This document shows positions 52,356 to 60,283 of a stretch of DNA of 64,000 bases, piece by piece. The DNA lies in contig CATLIX010000007.1 in assembly GCA_949959185.1 (NCBI GenBank), positions 1-64,000 of the forward strand, in the 5' to 3' direction. The stretch's first letter is position 1. Every line of letters begins with the position of its first letter. The notes beneath the pieces are model-generated. The model was not told where the DNA came from. It searched no databases and saw only the letters and a program-made list of their open reading frames with translations. The translations under genes and the position numbers were made by a program. This DNA comes from an uncultured Eubacterium sp. (GTDB taxonomy: Bacteria; Bacillota; Clostridia; Lachnospirales; Lachnospiraceae).

Positions 52356-53009
52356 TTATGCCCCAAAAACAGCCCGGTAATCTTCCTGGAATTTTACTAT
52401 TCCCGCATCTGTCAGAGGGTGTTTCGTCATGGTTTCGATTACTTTATAAGGAACGGTTGCAATATCTGCGCCGGCAAGGGCACAGTCCGTCACATGGATG
52501 GGATTGCGCACACTGGCTGCAATAATCTGCGTCTCAATTCCCGCAATTTTAAAAATCTGCGCGATTTCCTGAATCAGATCCACGCCCCGGACATTGATGT
52601 CGTCCAGACGTCCCAGGAACGGAGATACATAAGTAGCTCCCGCTCTGGCTGCCAGGAGAGCCTGATTTGCATGGAATACCAGAGTCACATTTGTTTTGAT
52701 TCCTTCGGCAGTCAGGGCTTTGCAGGCTTTCAGCCCTTCGGCGGTCATGGGAATTTTCACTACCATGTTGGGATGGATTTTTGCAATTTCCCGGCCTTCC
52801 GCAATCATGCCTTCCGCGTCCGTAGTGGTGGCTTTTACTTCTCCGCTGATGGGCCCGTCCACAATTCCCGCAATCTCTGCAATAACTTCTTTAAAATCCC
52901 GGCCTTCCTTTGCAATCAGGGAAGGATTGGTGGTAACGCCGCAAATCACTCCCATGTCATTGGCTTTTTTAATATCTTCCACATTGGCAGTATCAATAAA
53001 AAATCTCAT
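52356..53009 (-). CDS. FSA/TalC-type transaldolase
   Basis: The 217-residue protein has the short transaldolase/fructose-6-phosphate aldolase signatures: [35 protein letters not shown] with the Schiff-base lysine, and NVTLVF. It moves a dihydroxyacetone unit between sugar phosphates or cleaves fructose 6-phosphate. It fits between transketolase and RpiB in the non-oxidative pentose phosphate branch. Aldolase versus transaldolase activity cannot be decided from sequence alone. Confidence 0.85.
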   Translation of the reverse strand: MRFFIDTANVEDIKKANDMGVICGVTTNPSLIAKEGRDFKEVIAEIAGIVDGPISGEVKATTTDAEGMIAEGREIAKIHPNMVVKIPMTAEGLKACKALTAEGIKTNVTLVFHANQALLAARAGATYVSPFLGRLDDINVRGVDLIQEIAQIFKIAGIETQIIAASVRNPIHVTDCALAGADIATVPYKVIETMTKHPLTDAGIVKFQEDYRAVFGA

Positions 53010-53011
53010 GG

Positions 53012-53449
53012 TTACGCCCCCTTTTCAAAATCAACAATTCTCTGTACTTTGTCTCCGGATCTTCCGTTCTCATCAAAGGTACAGGACAGATATTCTTTTA
53101 CCATCATTTTTGCAAGCTGGATACCTACCACCTGAGCTCCCATGGTAATAATATTGGCGTGGTTGGAAAGTTCCGCCCGCTGGGCCTGATACACATCATG
53201 AATGCAGGCTGCATATGCGCCTTTCACCTTGTTAGCCGCAATGGAAACCCCGATTCCTGTTCCGCATACCACAATTCCACGGTCAAATTCTTTTGCAGCT
53301 ACCGCCTGGGCACATTTTATGGCTACGTTCGCGTAAATGGGATCTTCGCTTCCGAAATCTGTCACCTCATGGCCAAGCTCTTTTACATATTCCATCAGTT
53401 CCTCTTTAAATTCTGCGGCGTTTGGGTCGCAGCCGAATACTATTTTCAT
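53012..53449 (-). CDS. Second RpiB/LacAB-family isomerase with an altered N-terminal motif
   Basis: The 145-residue protein has the family cysteine motif [15 protein letters not shown] and [11 protein letters not shown]. The first loop reads [10 protein letters not shown], with proline and asparagine where RpiB has the phosphate-contacting DHAG-type sequence. This points to a changed substrate, perhaps another pentulose or a tetrulose phosphate. The start at 53449 (GGAGG upstream) leaves a block of short tandem repeats outside the coding sequence. It lies two bases before the transaldolase gene. Confidence 0.8.
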   Translation of the reverse strand: MKIVFGCDPNAAEFKEELMEYVKELGHEVTDFGSEDPIYANVAIKCAQAVAAKEFDRGIVVCGTGIGVSIAANKVKGAYAACIHDVYQAQRAELSNHANIITMGAQVVGIQLAKMMVKEYLSCTFDENGRSGDKVQRIVDFEKGA

Positions 53450-53463
53450 ATTTTTTCCTCCAT

Positions 53464-53546
53464 AAATGCTTCGCATTGCTTCCTTTCTGGAAATGCTTCG
53501 CATTTGCCTTCTTCCCTCAAAATGCTTCGCATTGCCTTCTTCCTAC
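53464..53546 (-). repeat. Three tandem 27-29 base repeats with GCGAAGC hairpins
   Basis: Copies start at 53464, 53491 and 53520. Each contains AAATGCTTCGCATT, which on the minus strand forms a tiny hairpin with a GAA loop, followed by a purine-rich GGAAG stretch. They separate the AraL-like phosphatase gene from the second rpiB gene. They probably affect the mRNA around the start of that gene. Confidence 0.6.
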
Positions 53547-54337
53547 AAATAATTTTTCATTTCTCCCAGTGAATCATAGATACAGGTGGGCACTGTGCCC
53601 GATTCTTCTACCGTCTGCATGGTGGCTTCCCCGGTCAGCACCAAAAATCCTTTTGCCCCGTTGTTTACACCTGTAGCTACATCTGTATACAGGCGATCGC
53701 CTACAAAAGCAATTTCTTCTGTGTGATACCCCGTAATCTCCGTAATCATATCTACGGTTTCTTTCCAGGGTTTTCCCAGAAACCGGGGCTCAATTCCGGT
53801 GGATTCCGTAATCAGCCTGCACATGGCTCCGCAGTCCGGCATAAATCCATATTCCGTAGGACAGTTGGTATCCATGTGGGTGGCGATAAAGGGAACTCCA
53901 TTGCGGACATAGTGACAGATTTTATCCAGCTTTTCATAAGTCAGCGTCGTGTCAAAGCTCTGTACCGCCACATCGGGATTTTCCTCCACAAGATGGATGC
54001 CCCGCTGCTGCCAGTTTTCTTCCAGAAGGGGCGTGCCATTCAGATATACGCTCGCTCCCGGATAATTTACTTCCAGAAATTCTGCGCAGACGTCTCCGGC
54101 TGTCACAATTTTATCTTCCGTCACATCCAGCCCCAGCTTATGGAGCTTTTCCACATATATGGAAGGTACCTTGGAAGCATTGTTGGTAAAGAAAATATAA
54201 TCGCGGTCTTCCATCTTTTCCACAGCCCGGATAAATTCCAGAGAACCTTCAATCATCCGATCCCCCAGGTAAACCGTACCGTCCATATCCAGAACAAACA
54301 GTTTTACTCCTTTCAGAGCATCTTTTTTCTTCATCAT
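53543..54337 (-). CDS. NagD/AraL-type HAD sugar phosphatase
   Basis: The 264-residue protein has HAD motif I (VLDMDGTVYLGD), motif II (FFTNNASK), and motif III/IV (GKPWKETV, then FVGDRLYTDVATG). The C2B cap is typical of NagD and of AraL from the Bacillus ara operon, which removes phosphate from toxic sugar phosphates. Its neighbours AraM-like and AraB-like mirror the araBDLM arrangement, so a detoxifying role in this pathway is likely. Confidence 0.85.
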   Translation of the reverse strand: MMKKKDALKGVKLFVLDMDGTVYLGDRMIEGSLEFIRAVEKMEDRDYIFFTNNASKVPSIYVEKLHKLGLDVTEDKIVTAGDVCAEFLEVNYPGASVYLNGTPLLEENWQQRGIHLVEENPDVAVQSFDTTLTYEKLDKICHYVRNGVPFIATHMDTNCPTEYGFMPDCGAMCRLITESTGIEPRFLGKPWKETVDMITEITGYHTEEIAFVGDRLYTDVATGVNNGAKGFLVLTGEATMQTVEESGTVPTCIYDSLGEMKNYL

Positions 54338-54349
54338 AAGTCTGCCCTC

Positions 54350-55528
54350 TTATCCATAAATTTCTTTTGTAATCTTCTCTGCGATTTCTTCCAGACGTCC
54401 CTTTTCTTTCGCATACTGCAGGATGGAATAACGGGGACGTACTTTCCACCCTTCCAGAAGGCTCTGATGGAACAAATCGCGCTCAATGCCGATTTCCTTC
54501 GGGTCTGCCGGTGCGCCTCCTTTTCTCAGCAGTTCCTCAATCTCCTGATGAGACGGACAGAGCCGGGCAGTTCCTTCCGGCAGCATATCTTTCATTTCCT
54601 CGAAAAATCTTGCAATCACCGGTGTTGCAACCCCCACCTGAATGCCATGATGATTGGGATTCAGGCCTCTGGCAATAAAATCCATTTCCCAGAAATGGGA
54701 CAGCATATGTTCCGCACCGGAAGCCGGCCTTGACATATTTACAAGGGCCATGGCCACTCCGGTCAGGGTCAGCGCCTCCAGCAACGCTCCCAGAGATTCC
54801 GCATCTCTCGTCTTCAGTCCTGCCGCCTTTGAGAAGCATTTGTCCAGCGCCCGGTTTACCAGTTCCACGCAGGTATCGCAGCGGTAATCGTTGTTGGCTT
54901 TCACTGCCAGATCCCAGTCCACAATTGCAGTGATTTTTCCCACCACATCGCCGAATCCTGCCTGAATCAGATCATCGGGAGCAGTCTGTAAAATATCTGT
55001 GTCGCCAATCAGTCCGTAAGTCAGATGAGCGTCATAGGAATATTTATATCCGGCGGAAATCAGCGGCGCTCCGTCTGCCACGTATCCGTCCATGGAAGGC
55101 GCGGTAGCTACAATGATATAGGGCAGCCCGGTACGTGAAGTTACATATTTTACGGAATCATTGATGACACCGGACCCCACTGCAATCATCAGTTTCACAT
55201 CCGGATCCTGTTCCTGCAGAATCCGCCCCACCACGGATTCATCGGGAATCAGAATATCATCGCCGGAATCAAACAACAGCTCTTTCAGATGGAATCCGTC
55301 ATTTTTCAGAAGTTCCACCGCTTTCTGTCCTGCCACCTTATATGTATTCTGGTCAAAGACAACCAGAATTTTTTCATTTTTGAAAGGTGCTGCCACTTTC
55401 GGCAGTTCCTCTATGGCTCCTTTTCGGATGACCATATCATGGACGCTGAAATTGTGATGGCGGCCGCAGGAACAGTCAAATTCTGTCCGGGGCATTTCGT
55501 TAATGCTCATGTTTAAAATCTCGTTCAT
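54350..55528 (-). CDS. araM: AraM-like (sn-glycerol-1-phosphate dehydrogenase family) enzyme 1
   Basis: The 392-residue protein has the NAD-binding AVGSGVINDSVKY and the metal ligands in AGFGDVVGK, SGAEHMLSH and NHHGIQVG, matching the zinc/nickel site of AraM. An N-terminal CSCGRHH motif is shared with the second copy at 57491-58843 and is not part of the standard AraM that I know. Family members oxidise or make glycerol 1-phosphate. In this pathway a polyol or tetritol phosphate substrate is my inference. It has its own promoter at 55617-55645. Confidence 0.8.
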   Translation of the reverse strand: MNEILNMSINEMPRTEFDCSCGRHHNFSVHDMVIRKGAIEELPKVAAPFKNEKILVVFDQNTYKVAGQKAVELLKNDGFHLKELLFDSGDDILIPDESVVGRILQEQDPDVKLMIAVGSGVINDSVKYVTSRTGLPYIIVATAPSMDGYVADGAPLISAGYKYSYDAHLTYGLIGDTDILQTAPDDLIQAGFGDVVGKITAIVDWDLAVKANNDYRCDTCVELVNRALDKCFSKAAGLKTRDAESLGALLEALTLTGVAMALVNMSRPASGAEHMLSHFWEMDFIARGLNPNHHGIQVGVATPVIARFFEEMKDMLPEGTARLCPSHQEIEELLRKGGAPADPKEIGIERDLFHQSLLEGWKVRPRYSILQYAKEKGRLEEIAEKITKEIYG

Positions 55529-55616
55529 AGTCTACCTCCTCCTGGTACTGACCAGCGGCTTTCTTTTTTCTTTCTCTGGAAAGCCGATAATCGGGTGTTT
55601 TGCATTTCATGGCCAT

Positions 55617-55645
55617 ATCATAGTTCCCCGCCCAGTTTTTGTCAA
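55617..55645 (-). promoter_or_regulatory. Internal promoter in front of the first AraM-like gene
   Basis: TTGACA (55640-55645) and TATGAT (55617-55622) are exactly 17 bases apart on the minus strand. The surrounding 218-base gap (55529-55746) is strikingly AT-rich and holds a 14-base palindrome (TTTACATATGTAAA, 55727-55740). Genes from here down to the membrane protein can thus be transcribed without the upstream kinase. Confidence 0.7.
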
Positions 55646-55746
55646 TAGATTTTCCGCATATATATTTACATTATTTCACTTTTTATACTATTTTTATTTA
55701 TTTTATCTTATTTATTTCATTTTATTTTTACATATGTAAATATATT

Positions 55747-57417
55747 TTATTTTTCTCTCTGTTCTTCGCGTATTCTGTTCAGACGCTTCATCACATCATT
55801 TGCGCCCTTTCCAAAATATTCGTGAAGTGTCACATATTCCATGTAAAGCCTGTCATAAACTGCTGCATTTTCCGGATTTGGCGTATAAACTTTTTCATGA
55901 AGTTTTCCGATTTTCCGGGCTATATCACTGGCGTTTTTATATCCGGTCACTTCTTCTCCTGCCGCTGCAATGCCAAGAATGGCTGCTCCCAGAGCACTGG
56001 CCTGGGTGCTTGCAGAAACCCTGATACTGCGTTTGCAGATGTCAGAATACACCTGAACCAGCATACTGTTTTTCACCGGTATTCCGCCGCTTAACACAAC
56101 GGAATCCACCTTTACCCCTGCTTTTTCAAAGGATTCTATAATCATTCTGGTTCCGTAAGCTGTGGCTTCTATTAAGGCCAGATAGATTTCTTCCGGTTTT
56201 GTCAGAAGATTCATGCCCATAATCAGCCCGTTCAGGTTAAAATCCATCAATGGAGAGCGAACCCCGTTAAACCAGTCAAGGGCCACCAGCCCGCTCTGAC
56301 CTGCCTTATATCCTTCCAGTTTCTGTGTTAATAACTGATGAACGGAAATTCCTTTATCTCTTGCTTCCAGCCAGTAGCTTTCCGGCACGCAGTTATCCAC
56401 AAACCAGGCAAAATGATCTCCAACGCAGCACTGGCCTGCTTCGTATCCAAAATATCCGGGCATAATTCCGTCTTTTACCAGACCGCCGACTCCCTCAATA
56501 CCCGCTTCTATCTCGGAAAGCATCATATGGCAGGAGGAGGTTCCCACAATAATCATCATTTCACCCGTTTTTCCGATTCCGCATCCGGGCAGTGAGGCAT
56601 GGGCGTCAATAATGCCGGTGCCCACAGGGGTTCCTTCCAGCAGCCCCATCCGTTCTGCCATGGACGGACAGAGATATCCCGCTGTTTCTCCAATGGATTT
56701 GACAGGGGCATTCATTTTTTCTTCCACAAAATTTTCCATGGCCGGATCCAGCGCCCGAAAAAATTCTCTGGTGGGATATCCGGTATCATGGCGGTAAAAG
56801 GCCTTATATCCCGCGCCGCAGGCGCTTCTGGTTTCCACCCCGGTCATTTTCCAGATCACCCAGTCCAGGGCCTCCATCATTCCGTCAGCCTGTTTGTATA
56901 CTTCCGGCGCATTGCGCAGGGTCTCAAGGACTTTGGGAATCATCCACTCGCTGGAAACCTTTCCGCCGTATAAATCAATCCACTTTTCACCGCGTTCTTT
57001 AATTACCTGGTCGATGAACTGTGCCTCCTGTTCTGCCCCGTGATGTTTCCACAGTTTGACGTATGCATGAGGCTCATTCTTAAATTCTTCCAGCTGGCAC
57101 ATGGGGGTCGTGTCGCTTTTCACCGACATAACCGTAGAAGAAGTAAAATCAACGCCGATGCCCACCACTTCCTCCGGAAAAATTTCTTTCTGGGAAACAA
57201 CAAATTTCACCGTTGCAATCAGTCCGTCCAGATAATCCTGCGGGTCCTGCAGGGCCCACCCCGGCGCCAGTGCGGCTCCTGACGGAATCCGTTCTTCCAT
57301 CACCCCGTGAGGATACTCATACACGCTGCTGGCAACTTCTTCCCCTGTGTTGATATCCACCAGCAGAGATCTGACTGACAATGTTCCATAATCCACTCCA
57401 ATTGCATATTTACCCAT
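55747..57417 (-). CDS. araB: AraB-like ribulokinase (FGGY)
   Basis: The 556-residue protein matches L-ribulokinase: AIGVDYGTLSVRSLLVD, GVDFTSSTVMSV, the WMIPKVLETL region, IVGTSSCHMM, DWFNGVRSPLMD and the C-terminal GGIPVKNSMLVQVYSD. AraB enzymes are known to accept ribulose, xylulose, ribitol and L-arabitol. No AraA isomerase or AraD epimerase is in the window. The start at 57417 has AAAAGGAG upstream. The gene is second in the operon after the second AraM-like gene. Confidence 0.85.
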   Translation of the reverse strand: MGKYAIGVDYGTLSVRSLLVDINTGEEVASSVYEYPHGVMEERIPSGAALAPGWALQDPQDYLDGLIATVKFVVSQKEIFPEEVVGIGVDFTSSTVMSVKSDTTPMCQLEEFKNEPHAYVKLWKHHGAEQEAQFIDQVIKERGEKWIDLYGGKVSSEWMIPKVLETLRNAPEVYKQADGMMEALDWVIWKMTGVETRSACGAGYKAFYRHDTGYPTREFFRALDPAMENFVEEKMNAPVKSIGETAGYLCPSMAERMGLLEGTPVGTGIIDAHASLPGCGIGKTGEMMIIVGTSSCHMMLSEIEAGIEGVGGLVKDGIMPGYFGYEAGQCCVGDHFAWFVDNCVPESYWLEARDKGISVHQLLTQKLEGYKAGQSGLVALDWFNGVRSPLMDFNLNGLIMGMNLLTKPEEIYLALIEATAYGTRMIIESFEKAGVKVDSVVLSGGIPVKNSMLVQVYSDICKRSIRVSASTQASALGAAILGIAAAGEEVTGYKNASDIARKIGKLHEKVYTPNPENAAVYDRLYMEYVTLHEYFGKGANDVMKRLNRIREEQREK

Positions 57418-57490
57418 AATTCTTCTCCTTTTGTATGTATTCTTATCACCATTCAGAATCCTGCCGGAGCCTGACAGACCTGTCCGGGAC

Positions 57491-58843
57491 TCAGCAGCTC
57501 TTCTGAAAATATGTTTCCATATCATCTGCGTACTGTTCCAGCAGCCCCAGATCCCACAGAATCTGCAGGATTGTGAAACGGTTCCGCACTTCTTTGGCAA
57601 GGATAATCCCGTCTTTTACCTGTTTCATGGAAATTCCAATCTGCTGGGGGGTAACGGGCGCGCCAGGTTCTTCCAGCATCTGTCTCATTTCTTCCGGATC
57701 AGGAAGTTCTTCCGAAATCAGAGAAACCAGCTCCGGCCACACTTCTTCCAGCCGTTCCAGACGCTTCAGACGTTTCTCTTGGCTGTTTTTCCCGCATTCT
57801 TCTTCCAGTGCAAGGATTCCCTCTGCAGCGTCCTTATAACATTCACATACTTTTGCTTTCCAGGCATCTTTGTCAAATTCCAGCTCTTTCAGAGCGGAAA
57901 AGTCCACCTTTTCCTGTGCCAGCCTGCGGTACATGTTCAGTACCGTCAGAAGGCCGACTCCAACCTTGATTCCGTGCAGGACCGGCTTCTTTCCTTCCAT
58001 CTGGAACTGCATTTCCCAGTAATGTGAAAGATGGTGCTCACTGCCGGAAGCCGGACGGGAATTGCCCACAAAGCTCATGGCCACTCCGGTAAGGACCAGT
58101 GCTTCTGTGATTGCTTTTACGGCCTCCGGATTTCTGTCTTTGATCCGGCTGCTCTGTTCTGCCACAACTGTCACCGCCTGCCTTACCATATCCGCAATTT
58201 TTTCACAGTAATATTCCCCTTCAATCAGATGAGCCATTTTCCAGTCCATCAGGCAGGTGTATTTTCCAAGAATATCTCCAAGCCCTGCCACAATCATTTC
58301 CATGGGCGCCTGTGAAAGCACTTCCGTATCTCCGATAATGGCCACCGGCACATGGGCGTCATAAGTTGTCTTCACATGGTTTGTAATCAACGCCGCCCCC
58401 ACGGAAGCAAATCCGTCCATGGAAGGAGCTGTTGCACAGACCATATAGTCCACTCCAACCTGAAAACTGATAAATTTACAGAGGTCATTCAAAGTCCCTG
58501 AACCCACAGCAAGTATCAGGTCTGTTTTTCCTGGAAACGCTGTTATTACCGTTCCTGCCGCCTTTTCATCCGGAACCAGTTCTTTTTCCTGAATAACCAG
58601 GTACTTATGGTCAATCCCCCTGCTGCAAAGCAGCTCTTCCACTGCTTTTCCGGCTGCCTCCCAGGTATTCACATCACATACCATGAAGACATGTGCGTAG
58701 CCCATCTCCTGAATAAGGCCCGGAAGCCTCTTAAGGGCTCCTTTCTCAATATCAATTTTTTTCAGCAGCGTTCTGTGTTCATGGCCGCAGCTGCATGCCA
58801 TGGGTTTTCCAAGATACTGCTCTAACTGAATGGATTGTGTCAT
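57491..58843 (-). CDS. AraM-like (sn-glycerol-1-phosphate dehydrogenase family) enzyme 2
   Basis: The 450-residue protein has AVGSGTLNDLCKF, AGLGDILGK, SGSEHHLSH and VLHGIKVG, so all metal ligands are kept. It also has the N-terminal CSCGHEH motif seen in copy 1. It is about 60 residues longer, with a charged helical insert at about 325-390. It is the first gene of the operon, behind a strong promoter with LacI-type operator. Two AraM paralogues in one operon suggest two related polyol- or triose-phosphate substrates, or a hetero-oligomer. Confidence 0.8.
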   Translation of the reverse strand: MTQSIQLEQYLGKPMACSCGHEHRTLLKKIDIEKGALKRLPGLIQEMGYAHVFMVCDVNTWEAAGKAVEELLCSRGIDHKYLVIQEKELVPDEKAAGTVITAFPGKTDLILAVGSGTLNDLCKFISFQVGVDYMVCATAPSMDGFASVGAALITNHVKTTYDAHVPVAIIGDTEVLSQAPMEMIVAGLGDILGKYTCLMDWKMAHLIEGEYYCEKIADMVRQAVTVVAEQSSRIKDRNPEAVKAITEALVLTGVAMSFVGNSRPASGSEHHLSHYWEMQFQMEGKKPVLHGIKVGVGLLTVLNMYRRLAQEKVDFSALKELEFDKDAWKAKVCECYKDAAEGILALEEECGKNSQEKRLKRLERLEEVWPELVSLISEELPDPEEMRQMLEEPGAPVTPQQIGISMKQVKDGIILAKEVRNRFTILQILWDLGLLEQYADDMETYFQKSC

Positions 58844-58903
58844 TTCTCTTTCCTCCTGTAACATTTTCAGTACGTCAAACTGACTTGTCTGTTGTTGTTT
58901 TGT

Positions 58904-59045
58904 ATTATATATAAAAAATTCTTACCGTCAACATGCACAAAAACCCTTGATTACTAATCATTTTTATTATATAATTAAACAAAATTTTGATTAACAGGGA
59001 AGTGTTTCCATTTTATCCAAAATCAGGACTTTTGATTAGTAATCA
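58904..59045. promoter_or_regulatory. Operator pair and promoter between the operon and its LacI regulator
   Basis: Two 13-base palindromes, TGATTACTAATCA (58948-58960) and TGATTAGTAATCA (59033-59045), lie 85 bases apart centre to centre. That is about eight helical turns, fit for DNA looping. Extra half-sites TGATTA are at about 58988 and 59075. The minus-strand promoter TTGACG (58926-58931), 16 bases, TATAAT (58904-58909) is right beside the first operator. The LacI protein encoded next door is the natural ligand. Confidence 0.75.
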
Positions 59046-59105
59046 GAGCGAACAGCATACGGAAGACAGATTTTGATTAATTTTTCAAGAGAAAGAGGCC
59101 AGGAT

Positions 59106-60188
59106 ATGTCTGAGAAAAAGAAACCAACCACAAGAGATATTGCAAAAGCATGTTTTGTGTCCCAGTCCGCTGTTTCCATGATTTTAAGCGGACGCACCGA
59201 CGTGCATTTTTCCCAGGAAACCATTCAGGCAGTCAGGCAGGCTGCCGATGATATGGGATATGTTTACAAGCCCAGAAAAAAAAGAAGTCTGATTAATTCT
59301 GACAATGTGATTATGGTGTTCTGCCCTTCTCTTTCCACCCAGTATTACACCACGTTGGTTCAGTCCATCACTGCTGCAGCGGAAAAGAAGGGAATGTACG
59401 TTCTCACAGCCTGTACTGACCGGGTGAAAGAGCGGGAAGAACATTATCTTCACATGGCAGCAGACTGCAGATATTATGGAGTCATTTATACCTTTGCACC
59501 AAGGGCTGTCTCCCTGCTGAACCGGATATACAAAGAGATTCCCATGGTTCTGATTAATGATTACAATCCCAGCCTGAAGCTGGAGCTGCTGGAACTTGAC
59601 AGCCTGAAATCCGGCCAGCTGATTGCCCGTCATCTCCGTGAACTCGGACACAAACATATTGCCTATGTATCCACCCCGCTGAACGCACTGGAAATTCCCC
59701 GGCTGCGCCGGCTGGAGGGAATCCGGAGCGTATGGAGACAGGAAGAACTTGGAATCTCCTGCATTGAGGTGCTGGATTCCAGAAAAAAGGAGCAGGATCC
59801 GGGAGAAAATGAACATTACCGTACCGGATACGAACTGACACTGGAATATATCAGATCCTCCCCGGCAGACCCGGTAACGGTGTTTGTGGGCACCAATGAT
59901 CTGGTTGCCATAGGAATTATGGATGCTTTAACGGGACTTGGATACCGGATTCCCAGAGATTTTTCCGTGTGCGGTTTTGACAATACACTGGTTTCCGCTT
60001 TTTCCGGAATTTCGCTGACTACCATTGAACATTCCATTGTGGAAAAAGGTTTTTATGCAGTGGCCATGCTTGAGAACCAGAAAGAACTGATCAAAGAAGG
60101 GCAGCACAAATCTGCTCCGAAACTGCGTGTGGAATATGAACCCCGGCTGATTATCCGGGATTCCACAGGAAAGGCGCCGGAGCGTTGA
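59106..60188 (+). CDS. LacI-family transcriptional regulator
   Basis: The 360-residue protein has an N-terminal LacI HTH (TTRDIAKACFVSQSAVSMILSG) with hinge, and a sugar-binding domain with the VFVGTNDLVAIGIMDAL and CGFDNT segments. The ATG at 59106 is chosen. The longer frame begins with TTG inside a TGATTA half-site. It probably represses both its own gene and the divergent operon through the palindromes at 58948-58960 and 59033-59045 until a polyol or sugar binds. It ends in a bidirectional terminator. Confidence 0.9.
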   Translation: MSEKKKPTTRDIAKACFVSQSAVSMILSGRTDVHFSQETIQAVRQAADDMGYVYKPRKKRSLINSDNVIMVFCPSLSTQYYTTLVQSITAAAEKKGMYVLTACTDRVKEREEHYLHMAADCRYYGVIYTFAPRAVSLLNRIYKEIPMVLINDYNPSLKLELLELDSLKSGQLIARHLRELGHKHIAYVSTPLNALEIPRLRRLEGIRSVWRQEELGISCIEVLDSRKKEQDPGENEHYRTGYELTLEYIRSSPADPVTVFVGTNDLVAIGIMDALTGLGYRIPRDFSVCGFDNTLVSAFSGISLTTIEHSIVEKGFYAVAMLENQKELIKEGQHKSAPKLRVEYEPRLIIRDSTGKAPER

Positions 60189-60215
60189 AGAGAAAACTTT
60201 CCTATTAGAACAAAA

Positions 60216-60257
60216 AAGACTCCCTGAACCGTACCGCAATACGGTTCAGGGAGTCTT
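60216..60257. terminator. Bidirectional terminator between LacI gene and ABC exporter gene
   Basis: A perfect 18-base stem (60216-60233 with 60240-60257) with a six-base loop is preceded by A and followed by TC-rich sequence. It serves the convergent genes on both sides. Confidence 0.85.
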
Positions 60258-60283
60258 CTTTCGTCAACGTGGACAAAGGTTAT

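Noticed and set aside
53464-53546. Three tandem repeats as a CRISPR array
   Set aside because: The units are 27-29 bases with no spacers between them and no cas genes. They are simple tandem repeats with hairpins.
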